The notes beneath the pieces were generated by a model. That model searched no databases. It was given only the letters and a program-made list of their open reading frames with translations, and was not told where the DNA came from. The position numbers and the translations under genes are program-made. DNA of 6,870 bases from Verrucomicrobiota bacterium (lineage in GTDB: Bacteria > Verrucomicrobiota > Verrucomicrobiia > Chthoniobacterales > JAFAMB01), in contig JAFAVN010000234.1 of assembly GCA_019242435.1 (NCBI GenBank), forward strand, positions 1 to 6,870. Reading direction: 5' to 3'. Shown here in pieces: positions 1-5,852 of the stretch (position 1 is the first letter of the stretch; the number at the start of each line of letters is the position of its first letter).

Positions 1-70
1 TCGGACCGCCTGGCCGGCGGCCCATTTTGATCGCAACCAAAGCCAAGCTGTTTATGGGACAGGACACTAG
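1..70 (+). repeat. Right half of a dispersed inverted-repeat element (copy 1, cut by window edge)
   Basis: Bases 1-57 match 1323-1378 at roughly 88% (about six mismatches and one gap), and the terminal TTATGGGACAGGACA (52-66) recurs exactly on the minus strand at 2946-2960. It also recurs with one change at 3096-3108. After the terminus, ACTAGATTCCGGCTG resembles the flank of copy 3 (ACTAACGTTCCGGCTG at 3107-3123), so the boundary could extend to about base 80. Only the right arm is visible, because the left arm lies before the window. The element ends about 35 bp before the aldo/keto reductase start, so it lies in that gene's upstream region. Repeat status is read directly from the sequence; a mobile or MITE nature is inferred. 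Confidence 0.75.
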
Positions 71-101
71 ATTCCGGCTGAACACCCTGTACGTTTCCGG
101 A

Positions 102-1088
102 ATGGAATTCTTATCTCTAGGAAATACCGGGTTAAAAGTTTCCCGTCTCTGCCTGGGGTGCATGAGCTATGGCGCTTCGAAATGGCGAGACTGGGTGCTC
201 GATGAAGATGCTTCATCACCGTACTATCGACAGGCGCTCGATGCCGGAATTAATTTTTTCGACACCGCCGATATATACTCGGACGGCGTGAGTGAGGAAG
301 TCACCGGCCGAGCACTGAAGAAGTTGGGGGTGCGGCGGGAAGAAGTGGTGATCGCCACCAAGGTCTACAATCCGATGGGTAAGAGTCCAAACGAGCGCGG
401 AACTTCGAAAAAACATGTGCGCCACGCCATTGACGCGAGTCTGCGCCGGCTCGGGGTGGACTATGTCGATCTTTACCAGATCCATCGGTACGATCGCACC
501 ACTCCCATTGAAGAAACCCTGGAGGCTCTGACCGACGTGGTGACGCAAGGGAAAGCCTTGTACATCGGAGCATCGAGTATGTACTCGTGGGAATTTGCTA
601 AGTTTCTCTACGCAGCAGACGCGCATGGCTATGAACGGTTCGTTACGATGCAGAACCATTACAACCTGGTGTACCGCGAGGAAGAGCGGGAGATGATTCC
701 GCTTTGCCAGGAGGAAAAAATTGGGGTCATTCCGTGGAGTCCGTTGGCTCGAGGCTTCCTAGCCGGAAACCGCAGCCGAACTGAAAAGGGCGGTGACACA
801 ACCAGGTCAAAAAGCGACGGCTTTGCTCACAGTATGTATTACCAGGAGAGCGACTACACGGTGGTAGACCGGGTTATTGAGCTTGCGAAGAAGCGTGGTA
901 TCGCGAATGCCCAAATCGCGCTGGCCTGGATACTGCATAAGCCGGGAGTCACTTCACCCATCATTGGAGCCACGAAACCGCATCACCTGGAGGATGCGGT
1001 CAAGGCGTTGGAGGTGAAGCTGAGTGATGGAGAGATAAAGTACCTCGAAGAGCCGTATCAGCCTCACCCAGTTTTGGGTTTTGAGTGA
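102..1088 (+). CDS. yajO: Aldo/keto reductase, YajO type
   Basis: This is a cytosolic NADPH-dependent oxidoreductase of the aldo/keto reductase (beta/alpha)8-barrel superfamily. From the ATG at 102 it is 328 residues, close to E. coli YajO (about 324). The N-terminus MEFLSLGNTGLKVSRLCLGC is the family opening. The catalytic tetrad is complete: D54 and Y59 in FFDTADIY, K87 in ATKVY, H128 in QIHRYD. Segments typical of the YajO branch are GASSM (156-160), QNHYNLVYREEEREM (184-198), PWSPLARG (211-218), the cofactor-binding PIIGA (286-290) and the C-terminal PYQPHPVLGF. Upstream in-frame starts at 27 and 54 fall inside a repeat element and would add 25 or 9 non-family residues, so 102 is preferred, although no strong Shine-Dalgarno precedes it. 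The family assignment is firm. The physiological substrate is unknown; E. coli YajO has been linked to 1-deoxyxylulose-5-phosphate formation. It is convergent with the minus-strand genes and has no operon partner here. Confidence 0.93.
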   Translation: MEFLSLGNTGLKVSRLCLGCMSYGASKWRDWVLDEDASSPYYRQALDAGINFFDTADIYSDGVSEEVTGRALKKLGVRREEVVIATKVYNPMGKSPNERGTSKKHVRHAIDASLRRLGVDYVDLYQIHRYDRTTPIEETLEALTDVVTQGKALYIGASSMYSWEFAKFLYAADAHGYERFVTMQNHYNLVYREEEREMIPLCQEEKIGVIPWSPLARGFLAGNRSRTEKGGDTTRSKSDGFAHSMYYQESDYTVVDRVIELAKKRGIANAQIALAWILHKPGVTSPIIGATKPHHLEDAVKALEVKLSDGEIKYLEEPYQPHPVLGFE

Positions 1089-1704
1089 GGATTGTGTTCG
1101 GCGATCGCCCGGTGGAGTGGGTAGTGGTTGTCCCGATCGCATTGCCTGCCCACAAAATGGGGAAGCCGCTTTCAGGCTATGAGTTCTTCCCGGTGCGTAG
1201 CAGGCGGCTCTCGGGAGGGGCTCTGAGGTTGGCAAACCCAGCACTGGCCGCAAGTGCGGTTCGCTTCCGAGTCAGGGCTGGTGTCTTGCCCCCTAAATAA
1301 CTTGGCTTTCGCCGTGGCCGGTTCGGACCGCCTTGCCGGCGGCGCATTTGATCGGAACGAAACCCAAGCTATTTATGGCCGGGGGGCGCTGCCAATTATG
1401 GTGGGCCCTATCCGGCTAGCAACCACTGGTTAATTCCCGGAAGCCGCCTGTTCTTTGCCTGCATAAACTTGCGAGCCTACAAAGCGGCTCCCCCCAAGAT
1501 GGGCGAGCGACCACCTGACGATATCAGAGCGCAACCCGATTACGTGCAGGATCGCCCTTTAAGATCAAAGAGTCCTTGAAAACCCTTCGCGAGGATACCT
1601 CACTGTCCCGGTCGGCTCGAAAGCCATCGGCCTACTTATGCACCTGGCCTACTCCGATGAATCTACCTCGGCTGCCGGCGGTGCGAATCGTAAAAATCGT
1701 CGTT
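1089..1704. other. 616-bp intergenic region without a convincing gene
   Basis: This lies between the convergent 3' ends of the aldo/keto reductase and the small secreted-protein gene. The only supportable structure is the palindromic repeat at about 1281-1386. Short open frames exist (for example 1085-1300 on + and 954-1253 on -), but their translations show no recognisable domain or coherent composition. The minus one overlaps the reductase. No clear intrinsic terminator, with a GC stem followed by a T run, was found after the reductase stop. No tRNA-like cloverleaf was recognised. The stretch 1387-1704 shows nothing I can identify and could be decayed sequence. Confidence 0.6.
1281..1386. 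repeat. Degraded copy of the dispersed palindromic element (copy 2)
   Basis: The left arm at 1289-1311 (CCCCC, TAAATAA, CTTGGCTTTCG) is nearly the reverse complement of the right arm at 1358-1385 (CGAAACCCAAGCTATTTATGG followed by GGCC and Gs), giving a long imperfect hairpin around a GC-rich core. Bases 1323-1378 match the right half of copy 1 at about 88%. The outer GTGTCTTGCCCCC at 1281-1293 resembles the terminus AGTGTCTTGTCCC seen intact in copy 3, but the right terminus (ATGGCCGGGG) has diverged. This indicates an old, degraded insertion. With no coding capacity, it would be a non-autonomous element. Confidence 0.7.
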
Positions 1705-2046
1705 CTAAGGTCGAATAAATGCCTTTCCCACTGAAGGATCCATCACCAACTCACCCGACCTGATTCCGGTAACAAGTACCCGGTTATGCGGCGGGTATGG
1801 GCTGATCACTACCGACGGATTGTTTGTTTTGCGAGCGAGTGGATAGCCGTCATGGTCTTCCCAGAGATAAATAATGTCTTTGCCGGCCAGATGGACGATG
1901 ACATACCCTACCAGGCTGCGATACGCGCCGAGTTTGGCGGCGCCGGCAGTCGAAAACAGACTATCAGCTGTCTGTCCGTGAGCCTCGGATGAGGACAACC
2001 CGATTATCGCCAGAACGGCGATTACGGGGAACAATAATCGCGTCAT
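1705..2046 (-). CDS. Small secreted protein of unknown function
   Basis: A 113-residue protein with a clear Sec signal peptide. Its n-region is MTR, its hydrophobic core is LLFPVIAVLAIIGL, and its probable signal peptidase I site is after A22-H23-G24. This leaves a mature part of about 89 residues, presumably periplasmic or exported. The mature part is rich in short beta-prone segments (SLVGYVIVHLAGKDIIYLW, SVVISPYPP) and ends in GELVMDPSVGKAFIRP; it has no cysteine and no lipobox. I do not recognise a named family. The ATG at 2046 is supported by GGAG at 2053-2056 with 6-nt spacing, preceded by a second GGAG at 2060-2063. It starts 63 bp after the hpnD-like stop on the same strand, so co-transcription is possible but a functional link is not evident. 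Confidence 0.75.
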   Translation of the reverse strand: MTRLLFPVIAVLAIIGLSSSEAHGQTADSLFSTAGAAKLGAYRSLVGYVIVHLAGKDIIYLWEDHDGYPLARKTNNPSVVISPYPPHNRVLVTGIRSGELVMDPSVGKAFIRP

Positions 2047-2052
2047 AACAGA

Positions 2053-2056
2053 CTCC
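2053..2056 (-). promoter_or_regulatory. Ribosome-binding site of the small secreted-protein gene
   Basis: On the minus strand GGAG lies 6 nt before the ATG at 2046 (reading GGAGTCTGTTATG), which fixes the start codon. A second GGAG at 2060-2063 is further out. Confidence 0.6.
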
Positions 2057-2109
2057 GCACTCCGTTTAGCAGCAGATTACGAACCTGAGTTATCGCTAAA
2101 CGTTGATAA

Positions 2110-2940
2110 TTATGTCAGGTTTTTTGCTAGATGCCGAGAAATAATCCAAAGTTTTTCCGCGCGACTCAATCGATACTTTTTTGAAAGCACGCGGAAGCCA
2201 TCACGCTCAATCCGGTTGAGCAGGGTGAAGTAGACTTCTCGCATGAGCTCGGCTGCGACCATTGAACGACGATCTTCAGGAGGGAGCATCTCGGTTGCTT
2301 TCTGAAAATGTGCGTGCGCTCGTTCGGCCTGAGATCGCATCAAATTAACAAACCGATCGTCATAGGTCTGGGCCATAAGGTCGGCCTCTGAGTAGCTAAA
2401 CTGCGCCATCTCATCTAGCGGAAGATAGATGCGGCCGCCGTTCTTCAAGTCCACTCCTACGTCCCGGATAATATTGGTCAGCTGCAGGGCCAGGCCAAGG
2501 TAATAGGCATAGTCCCGGCAACGGGAATTTCGATAACCGAAAATTTCAATACTGACCAGGCCGACCGCACTGGCTACCCGATAGCAGTATTCAGAAAGTT
2601 GAGAAAAATTTTGGTAACGAACCGGTTCCAGATCCGATTCGACGCCGTTTAGAATGTCTTCAAAATACAGCAGCTTAAGCGAGTACTTGCTGATTAAGCG
2701 CCGGATCTCACCGGCGAGCTCCGGCTCTTCTTGACCGGATCTCCGGACCCAGGTTCTCCAGTTTTCGAGCTCAGCTCGGCGTGCAATCAGAGGAGCGGCG
2801 GAGTCATCAGCAATATCGTCCACAAGGCGGCAGAACGCATAGAAAGTCGAGATATCGACTCGCTTTTCTTTAGGCAGAGAAAAGAAGACGAATGCGAGGT
2901 TGGAGCCGCTTTTGCGGGCGATTTTTTCTGCTTGGGTCAT
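2110..2940 (-). CDS. hpnD: Squalene/phytoene synthase family, probable presqualene diphosphate synthase (HpnD)
   Basis: A head-to-head (C1'-2-3) prenyl transferase that, as HpnD, would condense two farnesyl diphosphates to presqualene diphosphate on the route to squalene and hopanoids. From the ATG at 2940 it has 276 residues, the usual family length. Visible signatures are the first Asp-rich motif DDIADD (41-46), GVESDL (99-104), the hydrophobic helix VASAVGLVSIEIFG (122-135), and the second Asp-rich motif in LQLTNIIRDVGVDLKNG (152-168) with D160 and D164. GRIYLP (169-174) and the C-terminal RLSRAEKLWI (257-266) complete the set. An in-frame start at 2967 adds MLLMGQDIS, which is encoded inside a repeat, so 2940 with AGGA seven bases upstream is preferred. 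Phytoene synthase (CrtB) is the main alternative. Neither hpnC/hpnE nor a desaturase is adjacent, so the exact product is not settled. It lies downstream of the ABC-like gene, across a repeat element. Confidence 0.85.
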   Translation of the reverse strand: MTQAEKIARKSGSNLAFVFFSLPKEKRVDISTFYAFCRLVDDIADDSAAPLIARRAELENWRTWVRRSGQEEPELAGEIRRLISKYSLKLLYFEDILNGVESDLEPVRYQNFSQLSEYCYRVASAVGLVSIEIFGYRNSRCRDYAYYLGLALQLTNIIRDVGVDLKNGGRIYLPLDEMAQFSYSEADLMAQTYDDRFVNLMRSQAERAHAHFQKATEMLPPEDRRSMVAAELMREVYFTLLNRIERDGFRVLSKKYRLSRAEKLWIISRHLAKNLT

Positions 2941-2945
2941 GCTGA

Positions 2946-3110
2946 TGTCCTGTCCCATAAGTAACATGGCTTTCGCCGGCAGCCAGTTGTCGATTTTTCA
3001 AAGCGGCCGGAGCCGGACTGCAGTAATGACGAGCATCCCGCTCCACTTTGTTTTGTTTTTGCTGCTTGCAGATATCAAGGGGGCCGGGGGAAAAAATGGG
3101 ACAAGACACT
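2946..3110. repeat. Dispersed inverted-repeat element (copy 3), MITE-like
   Basis: About 165 bp bounded by inverted termini: TGTCCTGTCCCAT at 2946-2958 and ATGGGACAAGACA at 3096-3108, 12 of 13 complementary positions. On the minus strand it begins AGTGTCTTGTCCCATTTTTT and ends GTTACTTATGGGACAGGACA. Its last 30 bases on that strand (AAAGCCATGTTACTTATGGG and onward) align with the right arm of copy 1. The interior has no open frame worth calling and includes AT-rich and G-rich patches. It fills the spacer between the ABC-like stop (3109) and the hpnD-like start (2940). No target-site duplication was confirmed, so MITE/REPIN status is inferred from termini and dispersion. Confidence 0.7.
2948..2951 (-). 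promoter_or_regulatory. Probable ribosome-binding site of hpnD, inside the repeat terminus
   Basis: On the minus strand AGGA sits 7 nt before the ATG at 2940 (GGGACAGGACATCAGCATG). It lies within the terminal inverted repeat, so the repeat appears to supply the Shine-Dalgarno element and supports 2940 rather than 2967 as the start. Confidence 0.55.
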
Positions 3111-3864
3111 AACGTTCCGGCTGCGATTCCTTGATCCCGTTGGCGTCAATCTCGAGTGCGACATCCCATCCGGCGAAGTCGAATTCCGGAGCCGCGGTTG
3201 CGATCACCGTTGTGCCCAAGCGTCCGGGGATTCGGGCGGTAGCTTGAACCAGGATCGATGCCTCGTCCGGCGTCAAATTCATCCCGAGGTCCTGGACGAT
3301 AAGCAGTCGCGGATAATGAACCACCGCGCGTGCCAGCGCGGTCAAGTGTTGATCCAGGAGCGAAAGCTGTCGGGCAGGCATGTCAACGAGAGGCATGATT
3401 CCCACCAGGCTGAGAACCAGTTCGGTGGTAGTTTTGGCCTGTCGGGCATCGACTTGCGCAATTTTGAATAACGGCATAGCGACGTTTTCCAGGACAGTGA
3501 ACGCCGGCAGTAGGAACGGTGACGAGAAAAGAAAGCCGAACTTTCGATTACGAATCTCGGCCAATTCCTCCGGATCTAAGCCGGTTACCTGACGCCCTTC
3601 CAGAAGAACTTCGCCCGATTTGGGCTCCTCCAATAGCCCGACGAGGCGCAGTAACTTGTCCTTAGGCTCCGGTTGCTCACTTGTGAGCAGGTAAAATCTG
3701 GCTGGCTGGAAGTGGTAATTGATTGGTGTGACCGGAAAGTCGCATTCATTCACACCTTGCCAGCGGATTTGCTCTACGACTATGACATCCTCGGGCATGC
3801 AATCAACATGACAAATGACAGATACAGAGCCTTTGTTCGATGGTCCCAACCAGTTACCAATCAC
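3109..3864 (-). CDS. Degenerate ABC transporter ATPase-like protein (probable pseudo-ATPase)
   Basis: The fold is that of a LolD/MacB-type nucleotide-binding domain, seen from conserved framework: LLRLVGLLEEPKSGEVLLEG (71-90), FLLPAFTVLENVAMPL (117-132), ALARAVVHYPRLLIV (176-190), GTTVIAT (217-223). Almost all nucleotide-handling residues are replaced. The P-loop GPSGSGKST becomes SEQPEPKDK (62-70); a Lys (K68) remains but all glycines are gone. Q-loop Gln is S115, LSGGQ is LSLLD (167-171), Walker B Asp is Q191, catalytic Glu is D192, and H-loop His is A224. The frame is open over 251 residues, so this looks like a maintained non-catalytic protein rather than a random pseudogene. The start is uncertain. 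GTG at 3864 overlaps the stop of a 5-codon mini-ORF. ATG at 3798 (MPEDVIVVEQIRW) fits the usual domain start but has no clear ribosome-binding site. Cytoplasmic; a likely partner is the membrane protein encoded just upstream. Its stop codon lies at the edge of a repeat. Confidence 0.8.
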   Translation of the reverse strand: MIGNWLGPSNKGSVSVICHVDCMPEDVIVVEQIRWQGVNECDFPVTPINYHFQPARFYLLTSEQPEPKDKLLRLVGLLEEPKSGEVLLEGRQVTGLDPEELAEIRNRKFGFLFSSPFLLPAFTVLENVAMPLFKIAQVDARQAKTTTELVLSLVGIMPLVDMPARQLSLLDQHLTALARAVVHYPRLLIVQDLGMNLTPDEASILVQATARIPGRLGTTVIATAAPEFDFAGWDVALEIDANGIKESQPER

Positions 3865-3878
3865 TTCTCACTAGTCAT
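3861..3878 (-). other. Five-codon mini-ORF linking the membrane-protein and ABC-like genes
   Basis: On the minus strand ATGACTAGTGAGAAGTGA encodes MTSEK. Its ATG overlaps the TGA of the membrane-protein gene (ATGA), and its own TGA overlaps the GTG of the ABC-like frame (GTGA). It has the best Shine-Dalgarno sequence in the window, AAGGAG at 3887-3892 with 8-nt spacing. Either it is a coupling/reinitiation device, or it marks the original ABC-like start now displaced by a one-base indel (real or an assembly error). The overlaps are read directly; the role is inferred. Confidence 0.4.
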
Positions 3879-5086
3879 ACCCGTATCTCCTTCCTCGGCC
3901 GGCGACAATTCCGGTAGAGGCAGACCCAGGTAGTTAATAGCCATGCACCCAGCACGGCTTTAGCCAGACTGAGAAGCAGCGACCACAATAAGTATGGGGT
4001 AGACCCCGCCGGATAGCATTCCAGGACGGCTTGGCCGAGCCAGGAAACCGCCAGTGCGTGGAAACCGGCCACGATCAGGTACCATAAGATCGGGTACCAC
4101 TTGGTCCGAATCAGGTCGGCGTGCTCTTGCAACGCTTTCTGCAAAGTCTCGTTATGAAGAACTAGAGTTATTTGCACCGAAAAGAAAAAGATGAGCACGA
4201 TCGCAACCACCGGCCGCACGGTTTGATCTACGTACGCTACGGCCGCACTGGTAAAATCGGTGAATTGTCCGATCCAGAGATAACTAACCAATAGCGGCAA
4301 ATGGACGAAAATGGCAATCATCAGGAGCATGAGCCCAGCCCATTTCGCCACATGCGGTGTCCGCCGCAGCGCCAGCGCAAATACCCGCTCGGGGTCAGAT
4401 TTAATCCCCCGGATCCAGACGAACGCGAGGAGGATCAGGTAGATTTGGACCACCAGGCCGAACAAGTACTCAAATTGAAAGGAGAACCAATCCAGCACCG
4501 CTCCGACGCGTAAAAGAAAAATACCATCCAGGAAGAAATTCAACCAGTGAATGCTCAGTGCGAACAACGGCTTCGCCACCGCGGCGAAAGCACAAATCAC
4601 CACCCCCAGGTATGCCAAAATCCACCAATGACCGAGGCGGACCCTGGCTTCGGAGATCAAATTGAAATGCGCGCCACCCCAGTTCAGCAAGAACAAGAAC
4701 GCGGCTAATGCCGAAGCGGGATAACTCACGACGAGCTGATTAAACACTCCAGAGACCATCTCTAAAGCAGGCAGGCAGGAATGCGCGGCCGCAGCACGCC
4801 AGTCGATTGGCTTGGGGGCGGGCCAGTTCACCAAATTATAAAGTGAAAGACGCAAGTCTCCCAGTTGCCAGTCTAGCACCAATTGGAACAACACATACGA
4901 GCAGCTCAGTACAGCGAGCCAAATCCAAATCCGGGGATGCCGGTTCACAATGCGCAGCCCGTCCCCAAAAAACCGGGCAACAGGATTGGTCAGGATGAGG
5001 AGAGTATACCCGAACATGCAGGCGCCGATTTCGAACCCGGCACGAGTCCAGTCGATTCCTGTCAGCTCAGGAATTGGCCAGCTCAC
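3875..5086 (-). CDS. Polytopic inner-membrane protein of unknown function
   Basis: A 403-residue protein with about nine or ten hydrophobic spans, roughly at 18-34, 52-71, 119-137, 153-177, 182-199, 205-225, 248-271, 288-309, 331-353 and 363-390. Loops are short. The longest polar stretches are 72-105, 226-247 (RGIKSDPERVFALALRRTPH) and 310-330, and the tail YRNCRRPRKEIRV is strongly basic, consistent with a cytoplasmic C-terminus. I recognise no transporter family; it lacks the large extracytoplasmic domain of LolC/MacB-type FtsX permeases. The start is GTG at 5086, overlapping the end of the aldolase-like gene by 20 bp. An internal ATG at 5017 would fall inside the first span, so the upstream GTG is preferred. 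The ribosome-binding site is weak, so coupling is likely. Lying between an aldolase-like and an ABC-like pseudoenzyme, it may be the membrane anchor or channel of a three-part assembly (inference). Confidence 0.8.
   Translation of the reverse strand: MSWPIPELTGIDWTRAGFEIGACMFGYTLLILTNPVARFFGDGLRIVNRHPRIWIWLAVLSCSYVLFQLVLDWQLGDLRLSLYNLVNWPAPKPIDWRAAAAHSCLPALEMVSGVFNQLVVSYPASALAAFLFLLNWGGAHFNLISEARVRLGHWWILAYLGVVICAFAAVAKPLFALSIHWLNFFLDGIFLLRVGAVLDWFSFQFEYLFGLVVQIYLILLAFVWIRGIKSDPERVFALALRRTPHVAKWAGLMLLMIAIFVHLPLLVSYLWIGQFTDFTSAAVAYVDQTVRPVVAIVLIFFFSVQITLVLHNETLQKALQEHADLIRTKWYPILWYLIVAGFHALAVSWLGQAVLECYPAGSTPYLLWSLLLSLAKAVLGAWLLTTWVCLYRNCRRPRKEIRV
3887..3892 (-). promoter_or_regulatory. Strong Shine-Dalgarno AAGGAG
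   Basis: AAGGAG on the minus strand, inside the last codons of the membrane-protein gene, sits 8 nt before the ATG at 3878. It is the clearest ribosome-binding site in the window. It serves the mini-ORF and, by coupling, probably the ABC-like gene. Confidence 0.55.
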
Positions 5087-5852
5087 TCGAGGCAGCCTGA
5101 GTCTCGTTTTCCGCGTGTGTTCCGACCAGGTCGGCCGTGCGTCGATACTCGGTTGCGCGCCCGATATTTGCCACCGTTAAAAACTGAGGTCCACCCAGCA
5201 GACTAGCTCCGAAGAACACTTCCGCGGCGCGAAGCATCTTCTCGATGTTCTCCATGATTTCTTCAGGAGCGTTGCCCATCACTACCATCCCATTGTTTTG
5301 GAGCAGAATCACTTTCGGATCGGTGCGGGCCCGATCCCGCCACAGGTTCACCTTGGTCCGTACCTCCTTGGCAAGCGCGGTGCCCGGATCGGCATAGGGT
5401 ACGAGAGCGGTGGCTAGTCCGCAGTTGAATATTTCATTTAAAGTGATGCGGCGATCGGCAAATTGTCGGGCGCGGGGAGAAGCGAGGATCTGATTGACGG
5501 TTACCGGTTGCACATGAGCGAGCAGGCGGTTCTCGGAACGTTGGAGCAAATCAGCAACGAAATAGGCTTCGGGCCCTGGAACCTGCAAATCGTCTCCGAG
5601 CCGGGATGCAAGCAGGGTTTCTTCCTCGGTTTGTTTTCGAATCTGATCGGTTTTCAATAGCTCGATCAGCGGCCTCCCATCGAAATGAATAAAATCACCT
5701 CGATCCAAGCTGCCTAAACGGGCACCTGGGCGACTGACTACTAAGTGTCCGTCGATTTTTGCTCCGACCAACCCTTCATCGAAAAGAACGACCTTAGCTG
5801 GATGGCTCCCCAATTGGCGCGCGAGATCGACCAGGATGTCTACTAAATCCAT
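5067..5852 (-). CDS. Class II aldolase/adducin-like protein with degraded metal site
   Basis: A 261-residue protein with the class II aldolase/adducin fold, nearest in pattern to the rhamnulose-1-phosphate-aldolase-like group (LARQLG at 10-15, EGLVGAKIDG at 26-35, SRPGARLGSL at 40-49, ILLQNNGMVVMG at 182-193). Active members bind a divalent metal through His-x-His plus a later His and bind substrate phosphate through a GN-x-S loop. Here the usual EGNxSAR is EGLVGAK. The HxHP motif is HVQP (113-116), so one His is lost. The usual NHG is NNG (186-188), so the third His is lost. The Glu after the PSVE-type motif (E95 in PGPEA) remains. Aldolase or epimerase chemistry is therefore unlikely, and a structural or binding role, as in eukaryotic adducin, is more plausible (inference). 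It is the first gene of the trio, overlapping the membrane-protein gene by 20 bp. The start at ATG 5852 has only a weak ribosome-binding site. Confidence 0.8.
   Translation of the reverse strand: MDLVDILVDLARQLGSHPAKVVLFDEGLVGAKIDGHLVVSRPGARLGSLDRGDFIHFDGRPLIELLKTDQIRKQTEEETLLASRLGDDLQVPGPEAYFVADLLQRSENRLLAHVQPVTVNQILASPRARQFADRRITLNEIFNCGLATALVPYADPGTALAKEVRTKVNLWRDRARTDPKVILLQNNGMVVMGNAPEEIMENIEKMLRAAEVFFGASLLGGPQFLTVANIGRATEYRRTADLVGTHAENETQAASSELANS

Noticed and set aside
27..101. Upstream in-frame starts of the aldo/keto reductase
   Set aside because: The added residues are encoded by the dispersed repeat and do not match the family N-terminus, which begins at the ATG at 102.
1098..1110. 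GCGATCGCC motif resembling the cyanobacterial HIP1 palindrome
   Set aside because: It appears once only in this window and nothing else suggests cyanobacteria.
954..1253. 99-codon minus-strand open frame
   Set aside because: It lies antisense to the 3' end of the well-supported reductase gene and has low-information composition.
1085..1300. 71-codon open frame after the aldo/keto reductase
   Set aside because: It overlaps the reductase stop, runs into the palindromic repeat, and its translation resembles no protein domain.
1387..1704. tRNA or small RNA in the gene-free stretch
   Set aside because: No cloverleaf arms, conserved TTCGA-type loop or promoter-terminator pair could be found by eye.
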